From the NCBI GenBank assembly GCA_023375675.1, contig JALQBC010000009.1, positions 1 through 64,000 on the forward strand: a DNA stretch of 64,000 nt, in the 5' to 3' direction. Shown piece after piece: positions 32,423 to 44,607 of the stretch. Positions within the stretch are counted from its first letter, which is position 1. Each line of letters starts with the position of its first letter. Source of the DNA: Cytospora piceicola. Its lineage: Eukaryota > Ascomycota > Sordariomycetes > Diaporthales > Cytosporaceae. Below the pieces are notes generated by a model. That model was not told the DNA's origin. It made no database searches and worked only from the letters and a program-made list of their open reading frames with translations. Both the position numbers and the translations under genes were made by a program.

Positions 32423-33901
32423 TCAAGTCCACATTAGATTCCTCGACTGTCGTCTCGACTGCAGCCAAAGTGGCCTCGAGTCGCCAATATCGCCGTTCCC
32501 GCCGCCATTGGTCCCGCTCATCGTCCCATTGCCATTGACCTCGTCAATCTCATCCTCATCCTCCTCCCCAATACGGCTCAAGGCGTCGTGAAACCCTCGC
32601 GAGAAGTCCTCGATCTCAGGGGAGCTATGGCGCAGCGGGATCTCGTCCTCCCCAGAACTGTCGTGCGGCGAGGCGTACGCGCCCCCATACGCCGCGGCAC
32701 CATCACCCGCACCAGCACCGGCGCCCACCAGCCACGCCGTTGGTTTCTGCCCGGGGTGCCGCGGGTCGCCGACCCCGCCGTCCTGGAACACGGTGTTCCG
32801 CGAGCCCGGCCCGCCAGTGATGTGCGTGATCGTCTTCCCCCGGACGCTCGCCGGCTGCGAACCACCATCTCCGCCTCCCCGGCCGGCCCCCCCGGGGAGC
32901 GGCGTGAACCCGCCGCCGCCCGACATGGGACTGATGTAGTGCGTGTCGCCTGGCCGCGGCCCTGGGCCCTGGCGGGTGTTCTGTGCGGCGCGCCGCCTCC
33001 ACAGGTAGATGGCTGCGGCGGCGATGCCCGCTACTGCCGCCACAGCGCCGATGGCCCCTCCGACTATCGCGCCGGTGTGTTTGGCTCCCCGGACGCCGCT
33101 CGCGGTGGTCTCTGGCGCGGGGGGAATCGTCGATGTGCTTGTTGGCGATGATGAGTCGCTGGCCGATGTCGGATCGGAAGTGTCCGTGGGAGACGGTATG
33201 CTGATAGTGGTGAGAGTACCAGAAGCCGTCGTGCTTGAGGAAGAAGTGGAAGACGATGTGGTAGAAGCCGAACTTAGCATGCCCGAGCCAATTTGTGTCG
33301 GTGTAGCCAGGCTGCTCGGGCTCTGCGTAAAACCGACACTCTCGCTTGTCAGATGCACCTCTGATGAGACGCCCGTCGCGCTTTCTGATACTGTCGCTGC
33401 AAGGTCGCTCGCCGTTCCACAGCCCCATTGGGAGAATCCTCCTTCGAACATGTCCTTGTAACAAACATTGCTCCCTGTGCAGGTAAATACATAAGGATTC
33501 ACCTCAGTTTGCGCACCACTGTTCGAATCGACACATCCCGTGAAGACCCCTGACGTGCATGTATCCTGGCCATCAGGGCAGCAGCCTATTGCTCCATGTT
33601 CTGAGTCCACCACACAATGAGAGCCTGCTGAGCATGTTGCTGGTAATGATGCATCTCCTCCAACATAGCCGCATATTGTGTTGGTCTCTTGCCTCCTCAA
33701 GAGCTCATTAAGGGTTGGCAAATCGACCGGTGGTGATGTTGGCGCAGGTAATGGAGGATACGCCTCCACGTTTAGGGGTCGAAACGGTACTGTCGTGGGT
33801 GTTTGACGAGGAACGTGTGCTGATGTGAGGTTTAAAAGACTGGAGAGAAGGAGGAGGGCCGTCGGCCTCGGGAGCCGAAGGAAGATGTCTTGAGGCAACA
33901 T
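32423..33901 (-). CDS. Cys-rich, Ser/Thr-rich single-pass membrane protein (Mid2/Wsc-like layout)
   Basis: Single exon, 492 residues from the ATG at 33901. An upstream ATG at 34063 would add 54 residues and bury the signal peptide, so it is rejected. Order: hydrophobic signal (LPRPTALLLLSSLLNLTSA), a Pro-rich spacer, a domain with about ten cysteines (ICGYVGG, GAIGCCPDG, CVDSNSG, TCTGSNVCYKD, WGCGTA), a Ser/Thr mucin-like stretch, one helix (AIVGGAIGAVAAVAGIAAAA followed by IYLWRRR), and a long Gly-rich then acidic cytosolic tail. This is the layout of fungal wall-stress sensors, though the Cys domain is not a classical WSC domain. Function unproven. Confidence 0.7.
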   Translation of the reverse strand: MLPQDIFLRLPRPTALLLLSSLLNLTSAHVPRQTPTTVPFRPLNVEAYPPLPAPTSPPVDLPTLNELLRRQETNTICGYVGGDASLPATCSAGSHCVVDSEHGAIGCCPDGQDTCTSGVFTGCVDSNSGAQTEVNPYVFTCTGSNVCYKDMFEGGFSQWGCGTASDLAATVSESATGVSSEVHLTSESVGFTQSPSSLATPTQIGSGMLSSASTTSSSTSSSSTTASGTLTTISIPSPTDTSDPTSASDSSSPTSTSTIPPAPETTASGVRGAKHTGAIVGGAIGAVAAVAGIAAAAIYLWRRRAAQNTRQGPGPRPGDTHYISPMSGGGGFTPLPGGAGRGGGDGGSQPASVRGKTITHITGGPGSRNTVFQDGGVGDPRHPGQKPTAWLVGAGAGAGDGAAAYGGAYASPHDSSGEDEIPLRHSSPEIEDFSRGFHDALSRIGEEDEDEIDEVNGNGTMSGTNGGGNGDIGDSRPLWLQSRRQSRNLMWT

Positions 33902-36900
33902 GTTCAGTCGACTGTGTTTTAAAAGTGCTGTGGGGGTATCAAGGTATATATGTAAAGGTCGGGAAAGGCGAAAGATGAAAGCCCTGGATCGCCAGAGTCT
34001 CAAAGATCTGATAAAAGCGACAACGAGGCCTTGTAGAAGGGCAGTAAAGAAATCAGACGGCAAAGAGGAATAAGCAGAGCATCAGAAGGTAAGCACCAAG
34101 TATCCAGGGAGGGTGAGGCAGCGAGTGAGAATAGATATAAAGTGTGGCAGCGACAGCAGGGTAGGATCCGAGCAGGGATTGCTGCATATTGATTGATAAA
34201 GTGCATCTGCCCTGCCACCGGCCTGTCAGGCCTGCGTCTGAGTATCTAGGCACACCCCAATTGTACCCGCTTACTTACGAGTATCATGGGGACAGTGTTC
34301 CCACTTCACAACATGGAGGCAGGTTATAAGCTACTTACCTGGGCCTAGGAGGACCGACTTCAAACTAACCATTGTGATGGAGCCTGGGAGCTATCAGAGT
34401 TGATTCGTCCAGGCGTGGGCCCGCCTCATCAAAGCTCGAACCGATCCTGGATCTCAACGTCTTTGCCGCCTTACACGTGTATGGCGCAGGGCATTGCAGG
34501 ATCGTATCTCTCATCGTCTGTGCGGATTGTCCAGCACCCTTCATCTTATTGTTGGTGATGACACAGGCGTTGTGGAAGTTGGAAGACCCATCAACTAGAC
34601 GCCGACAGCCTGTAGGATGGACTTGGTTCACGTTGTCCATATCCACTTTCACAGACAGGAAGCGCCGTTGTGGATATTCGGAAACCCTAAAAGCGCTCAC
34701 GCAAGAGGATGGATACAGTACACATGACCACCGAAATATCGATCGAATGTCGAGATCTCCTTGGCCTGCATAGTGGTCGGACTGCATGTATGTTCACAGC
34801 CACAATGGTGCTGCAGCGCAGGGTGACTAGTGAGTATTGGGGTGGCGAAGGGATACTGATCCCTCCCTCACCAGCTCACCATACGTACCTTATATGGCTG
34901 GACTGCCAAAGTGCTCTCGATGCTTTATATAGGGCACAACTGCAGCTAGCTTCGTACATCTCCCATCTCCGCCATGGCTGTGTACATGCGGGGTCTAGCG
35001 CCAGGGCTCCATTCCTGTTCCTGGTGCGGGACGTATTCGCGGCAGCTAACGCTAGCACTCCCTGTGGAGGGAGTCGAGAGACGCCGAGATGAGAGTGGGC
35101 AAGCAATCATTGTAGTGAGTGCTATTCCATTGGGTCCTGGTCGATTTTTCATCGTAACAGTAATACGTGTTTGTAGTGGTGGATTCATCCCTTGTTCGAA
35201 AGTTGCTAAATAGCATTCAGAGTTGAACCCACAACGCGATATTTACTTCCACAGGTTTGCTGTTGATGTCTAGGATCTCAACAAAAGAGCAATACTCCTC
35301 AGCAAAGACTTGGCTGCCATGCTGCGAAACCTTTGCCACTGCTCGGTTGCCTCGAGGGTCTGCATTGAATGCGCCTTACAAGGCTGCCAAAACCGCCCTT
35401 CAGGAACCCACGACTCTGCGAGTTAAGGGGGGGGGGGCGGAGGCTTGGGGGCCCTTCGATGACAAGCCAGCAACAGGCGTGGTTGCCTTCTGGCAGTCGA
35501 CCACCCCACCCCATTTTCTATTGGGAGGCCGCTTCTAGCATCCTGATTCTTTCAATGAGGTCTGCTGGGAAGCTGGAAAGGATGTCACCTGACTGAGTCT
35601 TCGAACCCAATGCATCGTCACAGCCGCATTCGACATCGCATGCTGCCGTGAAAAGGACGCGTGGGGTTTTCCGACTGAGGGCCCCTTGGACGACTCGAAA
35701 GCCCGATTAGGAAGACACCAGGGAGGCAAGCCGGCAGAGTGGTATGCGATACTGCGTGTCTTCATGTTCGGAAGCATATGAAAGACACTGTCGACGTGCC
35801 TGAAACTTCTCGGCGCGTTGCACTGCAGCCAGACTAATGCTTCTCGGGAGATAGCCATTTGTCTCGCATACCGCATACACTAAGAATTCATCCTTCGAAT
35901 CGACCTGAATACGAGGAGAATGCAGTGACAAAAGATTATCATGCGGCTCTTCAGAAATAGAGGTCACACCATGCGCTATCGGGACAATCCTTCTCGGAAG
36001 ATTCGAGTTACACTTGTCCGGGAACTCTTCCCCTCGCCATCGAACAATGATCGAGCATCTCTGAAATTTGTACGAGTCCTCGTGTGCAGTGGGATTGCGG
36101 CGGTGGAACGGTAACATGTTTGAGGCGTCAGTTATGAGAGCTCAGCAGACAGCAATGTGCTCGTTTCCCCTGAACAGGCCATATTCAGACCCGGGACAAC
36201 GATGCAGCAAGTTGACGAGCGACCCGACAGTTTCGAGGATGGCCATGATGCTCGGGTAGTAGTATGCATGCACGTATTAAAAATTTCGCCTTGATACACT
36301 GGGTAGCTCGCCATTTATCGAGGCTGAGCCACTGAAGCCGTTGATGGTATGTATTTTCGTGTCCCACTCGTTTCAGAGTCCGTGGTAAGCTGAATATTGG
36401 TCGCATGGAAGGTTTGGTCTCGAGCCTGGCGTTGAGCTCCCTATCTGACAAGGCCGCCGCATGTGCCGTAATGGTAGGCACGATAGCAGTTTCAGGATTC
36501 TTTCCTTGCCGGGTTGAAGGCAGTGAGGCAGAAGACAGCGATCTAGCTTCTCAAACTCCTGCCCATCCTGCCCATCCTGCGGAGTGACAGTGCTCGGTGG
36601 CAAATGAGACGAGACATATTCACGCGAGACTCGTTCGTTTGGGCTCGAGTCGAGTTTGACAGGTGTAAGATGGCGAGAATAGTGAATGGCTGACGCAGTG
36701 GAGAGACAAATCTGAGAAACGCGGGTCTTGGTTGACATGGAATACCAAGCTCAAGCCTGTAATTTATGGTGTGGAGGGCCAAGACAGGGATCCCACGGCC
36801 ATTCAGGACCGCCTAGGCCAGGAAGTGGCACCTGGGCAGCTGCTGAAATGACGCGCATCAGTGGGACATCCACCCCCCTGTGGCCCGGCAACCTGGGGAC

Positions 36901-37079
36901 CCCAACCGTAGGGCCAACTTTATTTAGACCTTTTGGACCATAGCGTGCTTGGATATCATTGCTTCCATGTCGTCGACTTCTGTTGCGGTTTTATATCTCA
37001 CAAACCTCTGAGGTCGGTGCTGTTTCCCTTTTTTTGTTTTATAGAAAACATCTTCATCTTCATCACCGTCGCCGCCGTC
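33902..37079. other. 3.2-kb intergenic region with weak ORFs
   Basis: No confident gene. The longest plausible frame is on the minus strand at 35707-36117 (136 codons) with further minus-strand frames at 36185-36481 and 36373-36738 in other phases. They could be a degraded gene, but I recognise no domain. A G11 run lies at 35427-35437. The right end is the YVC1-like promoter. Confidence 0.45.
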
Positions 37080-39955
37080 ATGCCTATGCGCGTGAAGTCA
37101 CGTCCCCAGCCAGGGGCTAACGATCCTCCACGATCACCATCGCCTCTTGGCCTACGGTACTTTGGTTATGGCTTGCCTGATATACAGGACCGTGATTCTT
37201 TCAGAGACCTCATCAGCAAGCTTTCCATGTGAGAGAATTGGTCTGCATATATGTTGTGACACGACCACTGCTAACAACTCCTCGTTTCTAGTTATTTTAA
37301 CCAAGCCGTCGTGCTGCCGGTCACATTCGAGCAGTTAAGGACTACTTCAGCCGGGGAGGGTCTGCGGACTCTTGTTGACCATCTCAGTCGGAACTGCTCC
37401 AACCCCGCCATCGTTAATGCCCTCTTGTGAGTTTGTCCTATCTCGTGTCCGTGCGAGAAGTGGTTCAATGGGATCGCTGTGGGGCGATCGGGTGCCACAT
37501 TTCCTCAGCCCCGTCTCGATGCATGTGGGGGAGATGCTTGTGTTTACTCGTTCCTTGCGCTGCAGGGGCCCCGCTCACATGTACCATTGCTGATGAGAAC
37601 ATGAACATGTAGAGCCCTCAAATGGCATTACGGGGCGGCAACAGAAGATAGGAGCACCAACGAGGCTCGTGCCAACGCCGCCGAGATTGTGGCCTGGAGG
37701 TTCCTCACCCATCTCTCGGAAAGGGAGGCCGTGGACTATTGTCTCTACGAGATCCCTGAGCCAGAAGATCCCCAAGAAGATGGGGCACCTCTGAATGATG
37801 AGCGCAATGGTCGTCGGTCCGAAGAGGTCGACGAAAACACGGCATTGCTTGCCCAGACCTGGCCCGGGACTGTCCACTCGGCAAAGACGGCGCTCAACAG
37901 CACCGGCAGCAGTAGGCGCTACCAGTTGATGAAGTCCATCTCGCGCTTGACAATTAACCATGACGAGGATGACGATGACGACGAAGATGAGGACCCAACC
38001 AAGCCTTTCGTTACCCTCAACGCTCTAGAGATTGCAGCTGTGGCGGATGCTAAGCGGTTCCTGAGTCAACATGTCGTCCAAAAGATCATAACTGGTATTT
38101 GGAACGGCGATATCATCTTCTGGGACAGTAAGTGTTTCCTGTGTATATTTTTAACTCCCCCCCCCCCCTTGTTCTCATCGGGGTATTGTCTGACGGGACG
38201 TCTGCTTCATGATCCCGATTTAATATACTGGTACTGATAACACCATCATAGAGCTGGCAGTCGACTCTGTTAAACGACCACGGTTCTACAACAAGGCGAC
38301 CGCTGATCCATTCTCACGGCTTCGGGTACCAAAGTACCTAAAATCGTTCGAGGTTGTGTTCTTCATGGTTTTCCTCTTCCTCTACTATTCGGTACTGGTA
38401 GAGAGAAATCCGGAGAGGATCAGCTTCAACGAGGTCTTACTTTATATCTGGTTTGCTGCTTTTTCATACGATGAGTTGAGTGAGTATGTCGACGCAGGAT
38501 CCATTTTCTACGCGACCGATGTAAGCCAATGCAGTCAAACGTTTCTTGGGTGTCTAAATGGCTCACAGTCCTGCAGATTTGGAACATCTTTGACATTACC
38601 ATGATTGGTATTGGCTTCATCTTTGCGGTAATGCGTACGTCGAGCACCACCTCACATGTTTTAGCCCTTTCTAACAACATATTCAGGGATCGTCGGTCTG
38701 TCAAGACAAGACTCGGCATTGATCAACCAGTCATTCGACATTCTTAGCCTTGAGGCCCTTTTCATGGTTCCGAGGGTTTGCTCAATCTTGTCTCTGTCCC
38801 CCTATTGGGGGACACTGATACCATGTCTGAAAGAAATGGGAAAGGACTTCGTCAAGTATACATCCCCTTACCATAACTATCCCCAGTAACCAACTGACAG
38901 TATTTAGGTTCATGGTCCTTGTGGTAATCCTCTATCTAGGATTCTTGACGACGTTCTCACTTCTTGGCCGCGATAACTTTGTATGTATCTTTTCCGTCCT
39001 GACCTATCCTACTGACCTTCGCCGGGAAAGCACAGCCGCTGACCAGAAAATGCAGACACTCAAAGGCATGGCTATGTATCTAACAAAAATATTCTACGGC
39101 TCCAGCTATGTTGGCTTCGACATAATGGACAAGATCGATCCGTTCTTTGGCCCTCCTCTGATGTACGCCTTCATAACACTATCGTCGTTTCTCCTCATGG
39201 GTAGTCTGACGGGTGAGTCCTCCCCCCCCCTACACGCCTACCCCCTTCATACACCATCTGACCGCATATCCCCAGGTATGCTCTCCAACTCCTTCTCCCG
39301 CGTGATAAGCCACGCCCGAGAGGAGTACCTCTACGTCTACAGCGTCTACGTCCTCGAGGCCTCGACCAGCAACCGCCTCACCCACTTCTACCCGCCCTTC
39401 AACCTCCTCGCCCTCGTCATCTTCCGCCCCCTCCGGCTCTTCTTCCACTCTGGCAGCAGGTTCCGCGCCGCCCGGATCCTCCTGCTCAAGGCCACACACC
39501 TGCCCGTCGTGGGCGCCATCATGCTCTTCGAGCTCATCCGCGGCAAGGTCACCAGCGACGAGTACTGCGGCTTCAAGGGCCCACGTCACGAGTCGGCTTC
39601 CGGCGGCGTCTCCTCCAACGGCAACAACAAGGGCACGCCCCGGCGGAAGGTCTCCCGCAACAGGATGCGGCCCGCGTCCTCGTCCTCGGCGTATGCCCAG
39701 CAGCAGCAGCAGGCGCGGCCGCAGAGCATGGGCATGTTTGAGCCGTCGCGGCTCGGCCCGGGACGTGTTGGCACCATGTCGATCGCGTCGCTGCCTGTGG
39801 ACAACAACTATTCTGCCAACGACGATGTCGACGCCCCGACGGACATGGAGGTTAAGATTGCCGAGCTGCATGGCAAGATTGACAGGTTGACTGATATCGT
39901 CCTCTCGATGCAGCGGGAGAGGGAGGCGTCTCATCATGCCGAGCCGGTGACGTGA
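37080..39955 (+). CDS. Vacuolar TRP-type Ca2+ channel (Yvc1 homologue)
   Basis: Nine exons: 37080-37228, 37292-37426, 37613-38127, 38252-38520, 38577-38634, 38687-38855, 38908-38980, 39056-39212 and 39276-39955, 734 residues; all junctions keep phase. Yvc1 releases Ca2+ from the vacuole on osmotic shock. Recognised parts: N-terminal RYFGYGLPDIQDRDSFRDLI, membrane segments from FEVVFFMVFLFLYYS onward, pore-proximal GMAMYLTKIFYGSSYVGFDI then DPFFGPP, and the TRP-box-like SNSFSRVISHAREEYLYVYS with EASTSNRLTHFYPP. A Gln-rich stretch and coiled coil (KIAELHGKIDRLTDIVLSM) close the protein. An acidic run of about 12 Asp/Glu lies before the first helix. Introns 7 (75 bp) and 8 (63 bp) are frame-preserving; splicing the former gives the family match DNF|TLKGMAMY. 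Confidence 0.9.
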
Positions 39956-41124
39956 GAAGCGGTTGGAAGAATGTGTTTTCGACTGGGCTATGTTTGTATG
40001 TTATGCTGTCTATGAGACATGGAGGGCGTTCAGGGCCGAGGCCGCCGCATCAAGGAGGCTTTGTGGGTTTAAGGTACGAGGGCCTTGAGTCCGTTCTGTC
40101 TATATGTCTTCTACAGCGAGACTGGCGTCCAGAGATTGTCACTACATCTTGCATTTCATTCATAGAACAGGACAGTGATTCGTTCCCAATACTAGTTTCA
40201 CCAATACGAGCCTGAACCACCGATCCCTACCCCCCTACTCTCTAAAGTCTGTCATCTTTTGTACACACCACATCAAGTCATAAGAACACCAGTCTTTACA
40301 TTTTACTGCCGGGCGTCCGTGAATTTTCTTTAGGAAGACGATGCATTTTGATCAATATGCAGTGGTCAGTCTCGTCCAACGCCGGCTCGTAGTGGCACCT
40401 AAGTAAGGTATCCCAGTCGTCTCGTGAACGCAAACATCGCCGTGGTGTATCACTGGTAGCGAGTAGTACAGTCGCCACTGTTCGTTGGGTATCATCTGTA
40501 TTGCTGCCATCGCTATAGATAACCATAAAAGAGACTTTCCTTACACTATCATCCTTCCCTTCAGCCGACCTTACACCACTCCGAAAAGCCCACCTCCCAA
40601 AGCAACCTTCATTCTCTTTCATCCCGTACGTCACAAGTCCAACTTTCAACCTTGCGTGAAATGGTATCATCAGCATCCTTTCCCATCATGGCTTCCCGTC
40701 CGCGCCGAAACAAAACATGACTTGCAAGACTTTTGTCTGTTTGTTATGGCTGCCTTGTAGCGTGTATATAGTTGGCAATGAAGGATGATGATAATGGAAA
40801 CATAGTATACTGAAATCTTCAAAACGAAATTCCCTTTGAACGCCATAGGAATCAAATAGGGAGCAGCAAAGCAAAAACCGATCGTTTTTGCCGTGTCTCC
40901 AAACGCTCGCCAGAATTCTCGAAACCACCCTCTCTCATCAACGCGGAGATTCGAGAGCAGGTAGGTTCGTGGGCGAAATTCCTCATGAATGCGAGACGAC
41001 TGGAACAAAATCGGACAACCATTCGCGAACCGACCAAATGCAGAACAACTTTCCGGGTATTTTTTCTTACGCCAGGGTATATCCAGCCGGGTATTTTGAC
41101 GCAGAGTTTCTAAGAGCGAAGAAT
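39956..41124. other. Convergent intergenic region
   Basis: About 1.17 kb between two convergent stop codons. A minus-strand open frame at 40670-41305 overlaps the end of the KH gene and has no domain; I treat the region as UTRs. Confidence 0.5.
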
Positions 41125-44100
41125 CTAACGGTAAGGTCCACCAATAGGACCGGGGTATCCAGAATTCGTAGAATGAGAAGTGGAAGGACGCCCGCTGTCG
41201 CCGGACTGTCGGGCACTGTGGCGAGGCGTGACATCGCCGGGCTGAGCGATGCCGTTGGGCGTCAACTTGTGGTCGGCGCCGTTGCCGAAAGGACGAGTCG
41301 GCCAAGGGCTGTCATCGTCAGGTAGGTTTACGCCGCTGTCGTTCCAAGGGTTACGATCAGCGGTAAAGCTGCGGGTAGACTCGATCGAGATGAGCGATGA
41401 CTTAGATACATTGCTTGAGCCCTTGAAAAAGGAATTTTGCGCCGAGTGAGAACTGTTCTTGCGGCGGTCCAGGAAGGACGAAATGGATGACATGCTGCCG
41501 GGCTTCCGGAGCTTGTCAAAAATAGTGCTGCGCTCGCGAGCCACCTCGTCGCCGAATGCAGACTTCGTGGGCGAGTCGGTCGCGACCGCCGTGGGTGCAT
41601 GCTGCAACAGCTTCGAGTCGAAGTACTGGAGAGACTCCTCGAACGTATCGGACTTCGGGCGCGGGATAGACCCCTTGATGATGGTCTCTTCAACACCCGC
41701 GGTGGCAAAGTGTCCGTGAAGGAGGTCGATGGCATCACGTAACCCGCCAGCGTTGTTGCGGGTGAAGGTCCACAGGAGCGTGATGGTCGGTTTGCCATCT
41801 TCGGTCAGTTCCGAAGCATTCTGATGGACCGTAAGGTCGACCTCGTGCTGAGCCTTGAGCTTGGGCACGACTTCGTTTACGAACTCAGGAGACTCGAGGT
41901 ATTTGATCAAAGCTGGGGTACGCGCCAATACGAGCTCATGGTTGTCAGGTACCATGCCCTGTTGAGAGTTAGCAATTTCACAGGCTCGAATTTGTTATAG
42001 TGGCGGACTTACCAAGAAGTCATCAACACAAAGGGGGACCTGCCACTGAGGTCCAGTGAAGGTAACTTCATCGCTCGCCTGCTCCGTACTTGGGAAGATA
42101 ATCTTGCAGTTCCACTTCTTCTCCATAATCGCAATATCCGAAAGTCGGGCAAGCAGTTGGCGATGGTAAAGACGATCGACAGGAACGACCTGAGAAGTAA
42201 ACTCGGAGTCTACGCGGTCAACCATTTCCAGGATCTCAGACTTCACAAGCTCAAGGTTCTGAGCATTGCGCGCAGGCGTACGGCAGATAACATTGTCGAG
42301 GGTGTTGTCGTCGTCTTCTCGGATCATGCCATCTAGAAACGTCAATTAAGTTGAGCATGCATTTGAATTGCTGATGGAGGTGACTTACTTCGTTCTTGGG
42401 CGTTGGAGAACTTGACGAAGACAGAGTGCTTCTTCATGATCCGCTGGATATGCTGGCCGCCGATGCCAATGATCCGCTTATGGTATTGGTCAGGCACATG
42501 GAAAGAGATCGAAGCAGGCATCTCCTGCTCCACCAAGCCCAATCCTTGCTTCATCGAGTCGTACGACGAGGCGTTAACATCAATGTTGAAGTTGTATTCG
42601 CCGAAGTTTTCGAACATGATTTGGACATTGCCTATGCGGCGAATCGAGTCAGCTTGTGCTTCAGAGCAAGTAGGGTCTATCAAGAAAGTTCAAGAATCAT
42701 ACTCTGTCCCATAATCTTGTTAATTTTGCCGTTCTTTTTGCCGCTGACGAATTCCTTATGCTCATTGGCCAGCTCAATCTTGACCCTGATGGTGTACTGC
42801 GATTGTGTCACGAATCTGATCTGAGAGATCACATGTAGAGCAGCCTTCACCGCGTCATCCGAACCATCGATGGTGAAAGAAAGGCGTTGGAAGGAAATCT
42901 CAGCATCGGAGTTGGCACAGATATCTCCAAGCATAAGCCTGATGTCGTTGTCCTCCGGCAATCTGCGGCCGTCGGGTTGCGAAGCCCAAAATCCGCTGTA
43001 AAATTGTCCAGCCTAAGGCAGGTGTTAGTTCCGTCCAAGGACGACACAAAAGAACGGAGGCAGATAATGGTTCCAACTTACAAGAGACATAAGCTCCCGT
43101 ACGGTCCGCTCGATGTGGAGGTTCTCGGTTGCCTGGATACGGACGGGGGTTTGCCTTGACCCAAGAGGAGGGAACTGGATATAGCTGCCGTTCGCCTCCA
43201 CAATCTTTCGCACCTTGTCCAGTCGAGTTAGGAGGATCGTGTCAACCTTTTCCGGCGGCATGGGGACGTCCTTGACGTAAAGCCTGACGCGATTCAAAAG
43301 ATCTCCCAGCTTGAGCTTAGCAAGTTCAATATGGCGAGGCTTGTCTCCGGTGATGATGATCTCGTCGGGGTTTCGGGGTTGGGCGTTTCTGGGGCAGTAC
43401 CGGAAGTATCTCGAGTAGGGCGGAGGGAAGTAGATGGCGGTGCCGGTAGCCGACTCGATCAGCTTGATGTTCTTTCGGTTGCGGCCACAGATGAGCTGCT
43501 GCAGGGTAAAATCCAGGTGCATCATGTCAACAATCCGACCCAACTGCGTCACAGTTAGCCATAAACTCCAGTACACCATGCCTTAGTGGTCGTATTAGCC
43601 ATACCCACTGGTCAATAGAGACCAGGACGCGTGTCTTAGCATGCTCCGAGGACAGTATATCGCCGTAGATGGCCACTCGCCAACGCTGATCCCTTCGCAG
43701 TTCGACATCACCGTTCACGCCATCGACGAGGGGGGTAAGCTTCGGACCGAGGAGGAAAATGTCGACACCACAGAAGGCGGATATGTTGTCGATAGTATCG
43801 GTCACGGCCTGCTTGAGAGAGCCGGCATTGAGGTCGGCCACCATTTCACCATCGATATCTACCGTAGTGCAACGCTGTTGCGTGTTAGCCAGCTCGATCG
43901 CCCCTTGCAAAATGCAGTGTGCTGGGTTGGTCGTCTACACACAAGAGATAGAGGGGTCTCGTTTAGGATCTTTTCCCGGGTCTGCCAGACCAGGTCGTGG
44001 GATCCCGAGAGGCAGACGGTGGTGACTTGACCCTTGAGGTGTTTCGGGGTGGTGGAGATGACGTGGGCCTCGACGGGGAGGGAGCTGTTCGTAATGTCCT

Positions 44101-44461
44101 TGCATGTCTTCCTCAATCGACCCAGGTTCTCAGCGTGTACGGGGAGGTCGTAGACGGGGACGTCGTCGGGGGCTTCGGCAGGGTGTGTCCATCGGAGGAC
44201 GGCGTCGGCAGTAGCGTGCAGGATGTCCTCGGTGTCGGGCCCTGCCAGGTCGGACGCGAAAGGGACGTTGAAGGCATGGTGGATGATGGCGTCGCCTATC
44301 TGTGGTGGAGCTATCGGGGAAGTGCCCTGAGGAGTAATCTTGTGGTGAGGATGGAGTCCCTGCATCGACATGGCCAGATTTGGTCTCGAAGACATGCCAA
44401 AGGCGGGACTCATCCGCTCTGACCAGTTTCTCATGTTTGCTATCTTGTTCATGGCGTTCAT
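41125..44461 (-). CDS. Multi-KH-domain RNA-binding protein
   Basis: Seven exons: 44461-43943, 43874-43605, 43543-43082, 43012-42703, 42631-42389, 42332-42013 and 41958-41125, 985 residues. All joins are in phase and rebuild KH-like units: SL|RCTTVDIDGE, QW|LGRIVDMMHL, ELMSL|AGQFYSGF, KIMGQ|SNVQIMFENF, QER|NGMIREDDD, DDFL|GMVPDNHEL. GxxG-type loops are visible in ICGRNRKNIKLIES and IIGIGGQHIQRIMKK, and degenerate ones in other repeats, giving a tandem array of about six or seven KH folds as in vigilin/Khd4-type proteins. The C-terminal 170 residues are Ser/Pro-rich and disordered. Likely a cytoplasmic mRNA-binding regulator; the exact orthologue is not fixed. A 2.9-kb spacer lies upstream. Confidence 0.78.
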
Positions 44462-44565
44462 GATGATTCCCTCATGGGTGGAAAGAAGGCCACACGACAG
44501 CCCGGTCGAAATGGAAAAGGTCGGTAGAGGTAAAGGGGTCAGTGTCGAGAGGCTGAGGCTGTAGG

Positions 44566-44607
44566 GCAGAGAGGAGGAGGAGGAGGAGGAGGAGGAGGGG
44601 GGGGGGT
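44566..44607. repeat. (GAG)n/(G)n microsatellite
   Basis: About ten GAG/AGG triplets followed by a short G run, 105 bp upstream of the KH gene start on the opposite strand, so it appears as CTC-rich in the probable leader of that gene. Confidence 0.85.

Noticed and set aside
33902..34063. N-terminal extension of the Cys-rich membrane protein
   Set aside because: It would place 54 residues before a good signal peptide.
39230..39937. 235-codon minus-strand frame opposite the last exon of the channel gene
   Set aside because: Val/Glu/Arg-rich shadow of a GC-biased exon; the plus-strand exon has clear TRP motifs.
40670..41305. 211-codon minus-strand frame overlapping the 3' end of the KH gene
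   Set aside because: Different phase from the KH exon, no domain; probably its 3' UTR plus a shadow.
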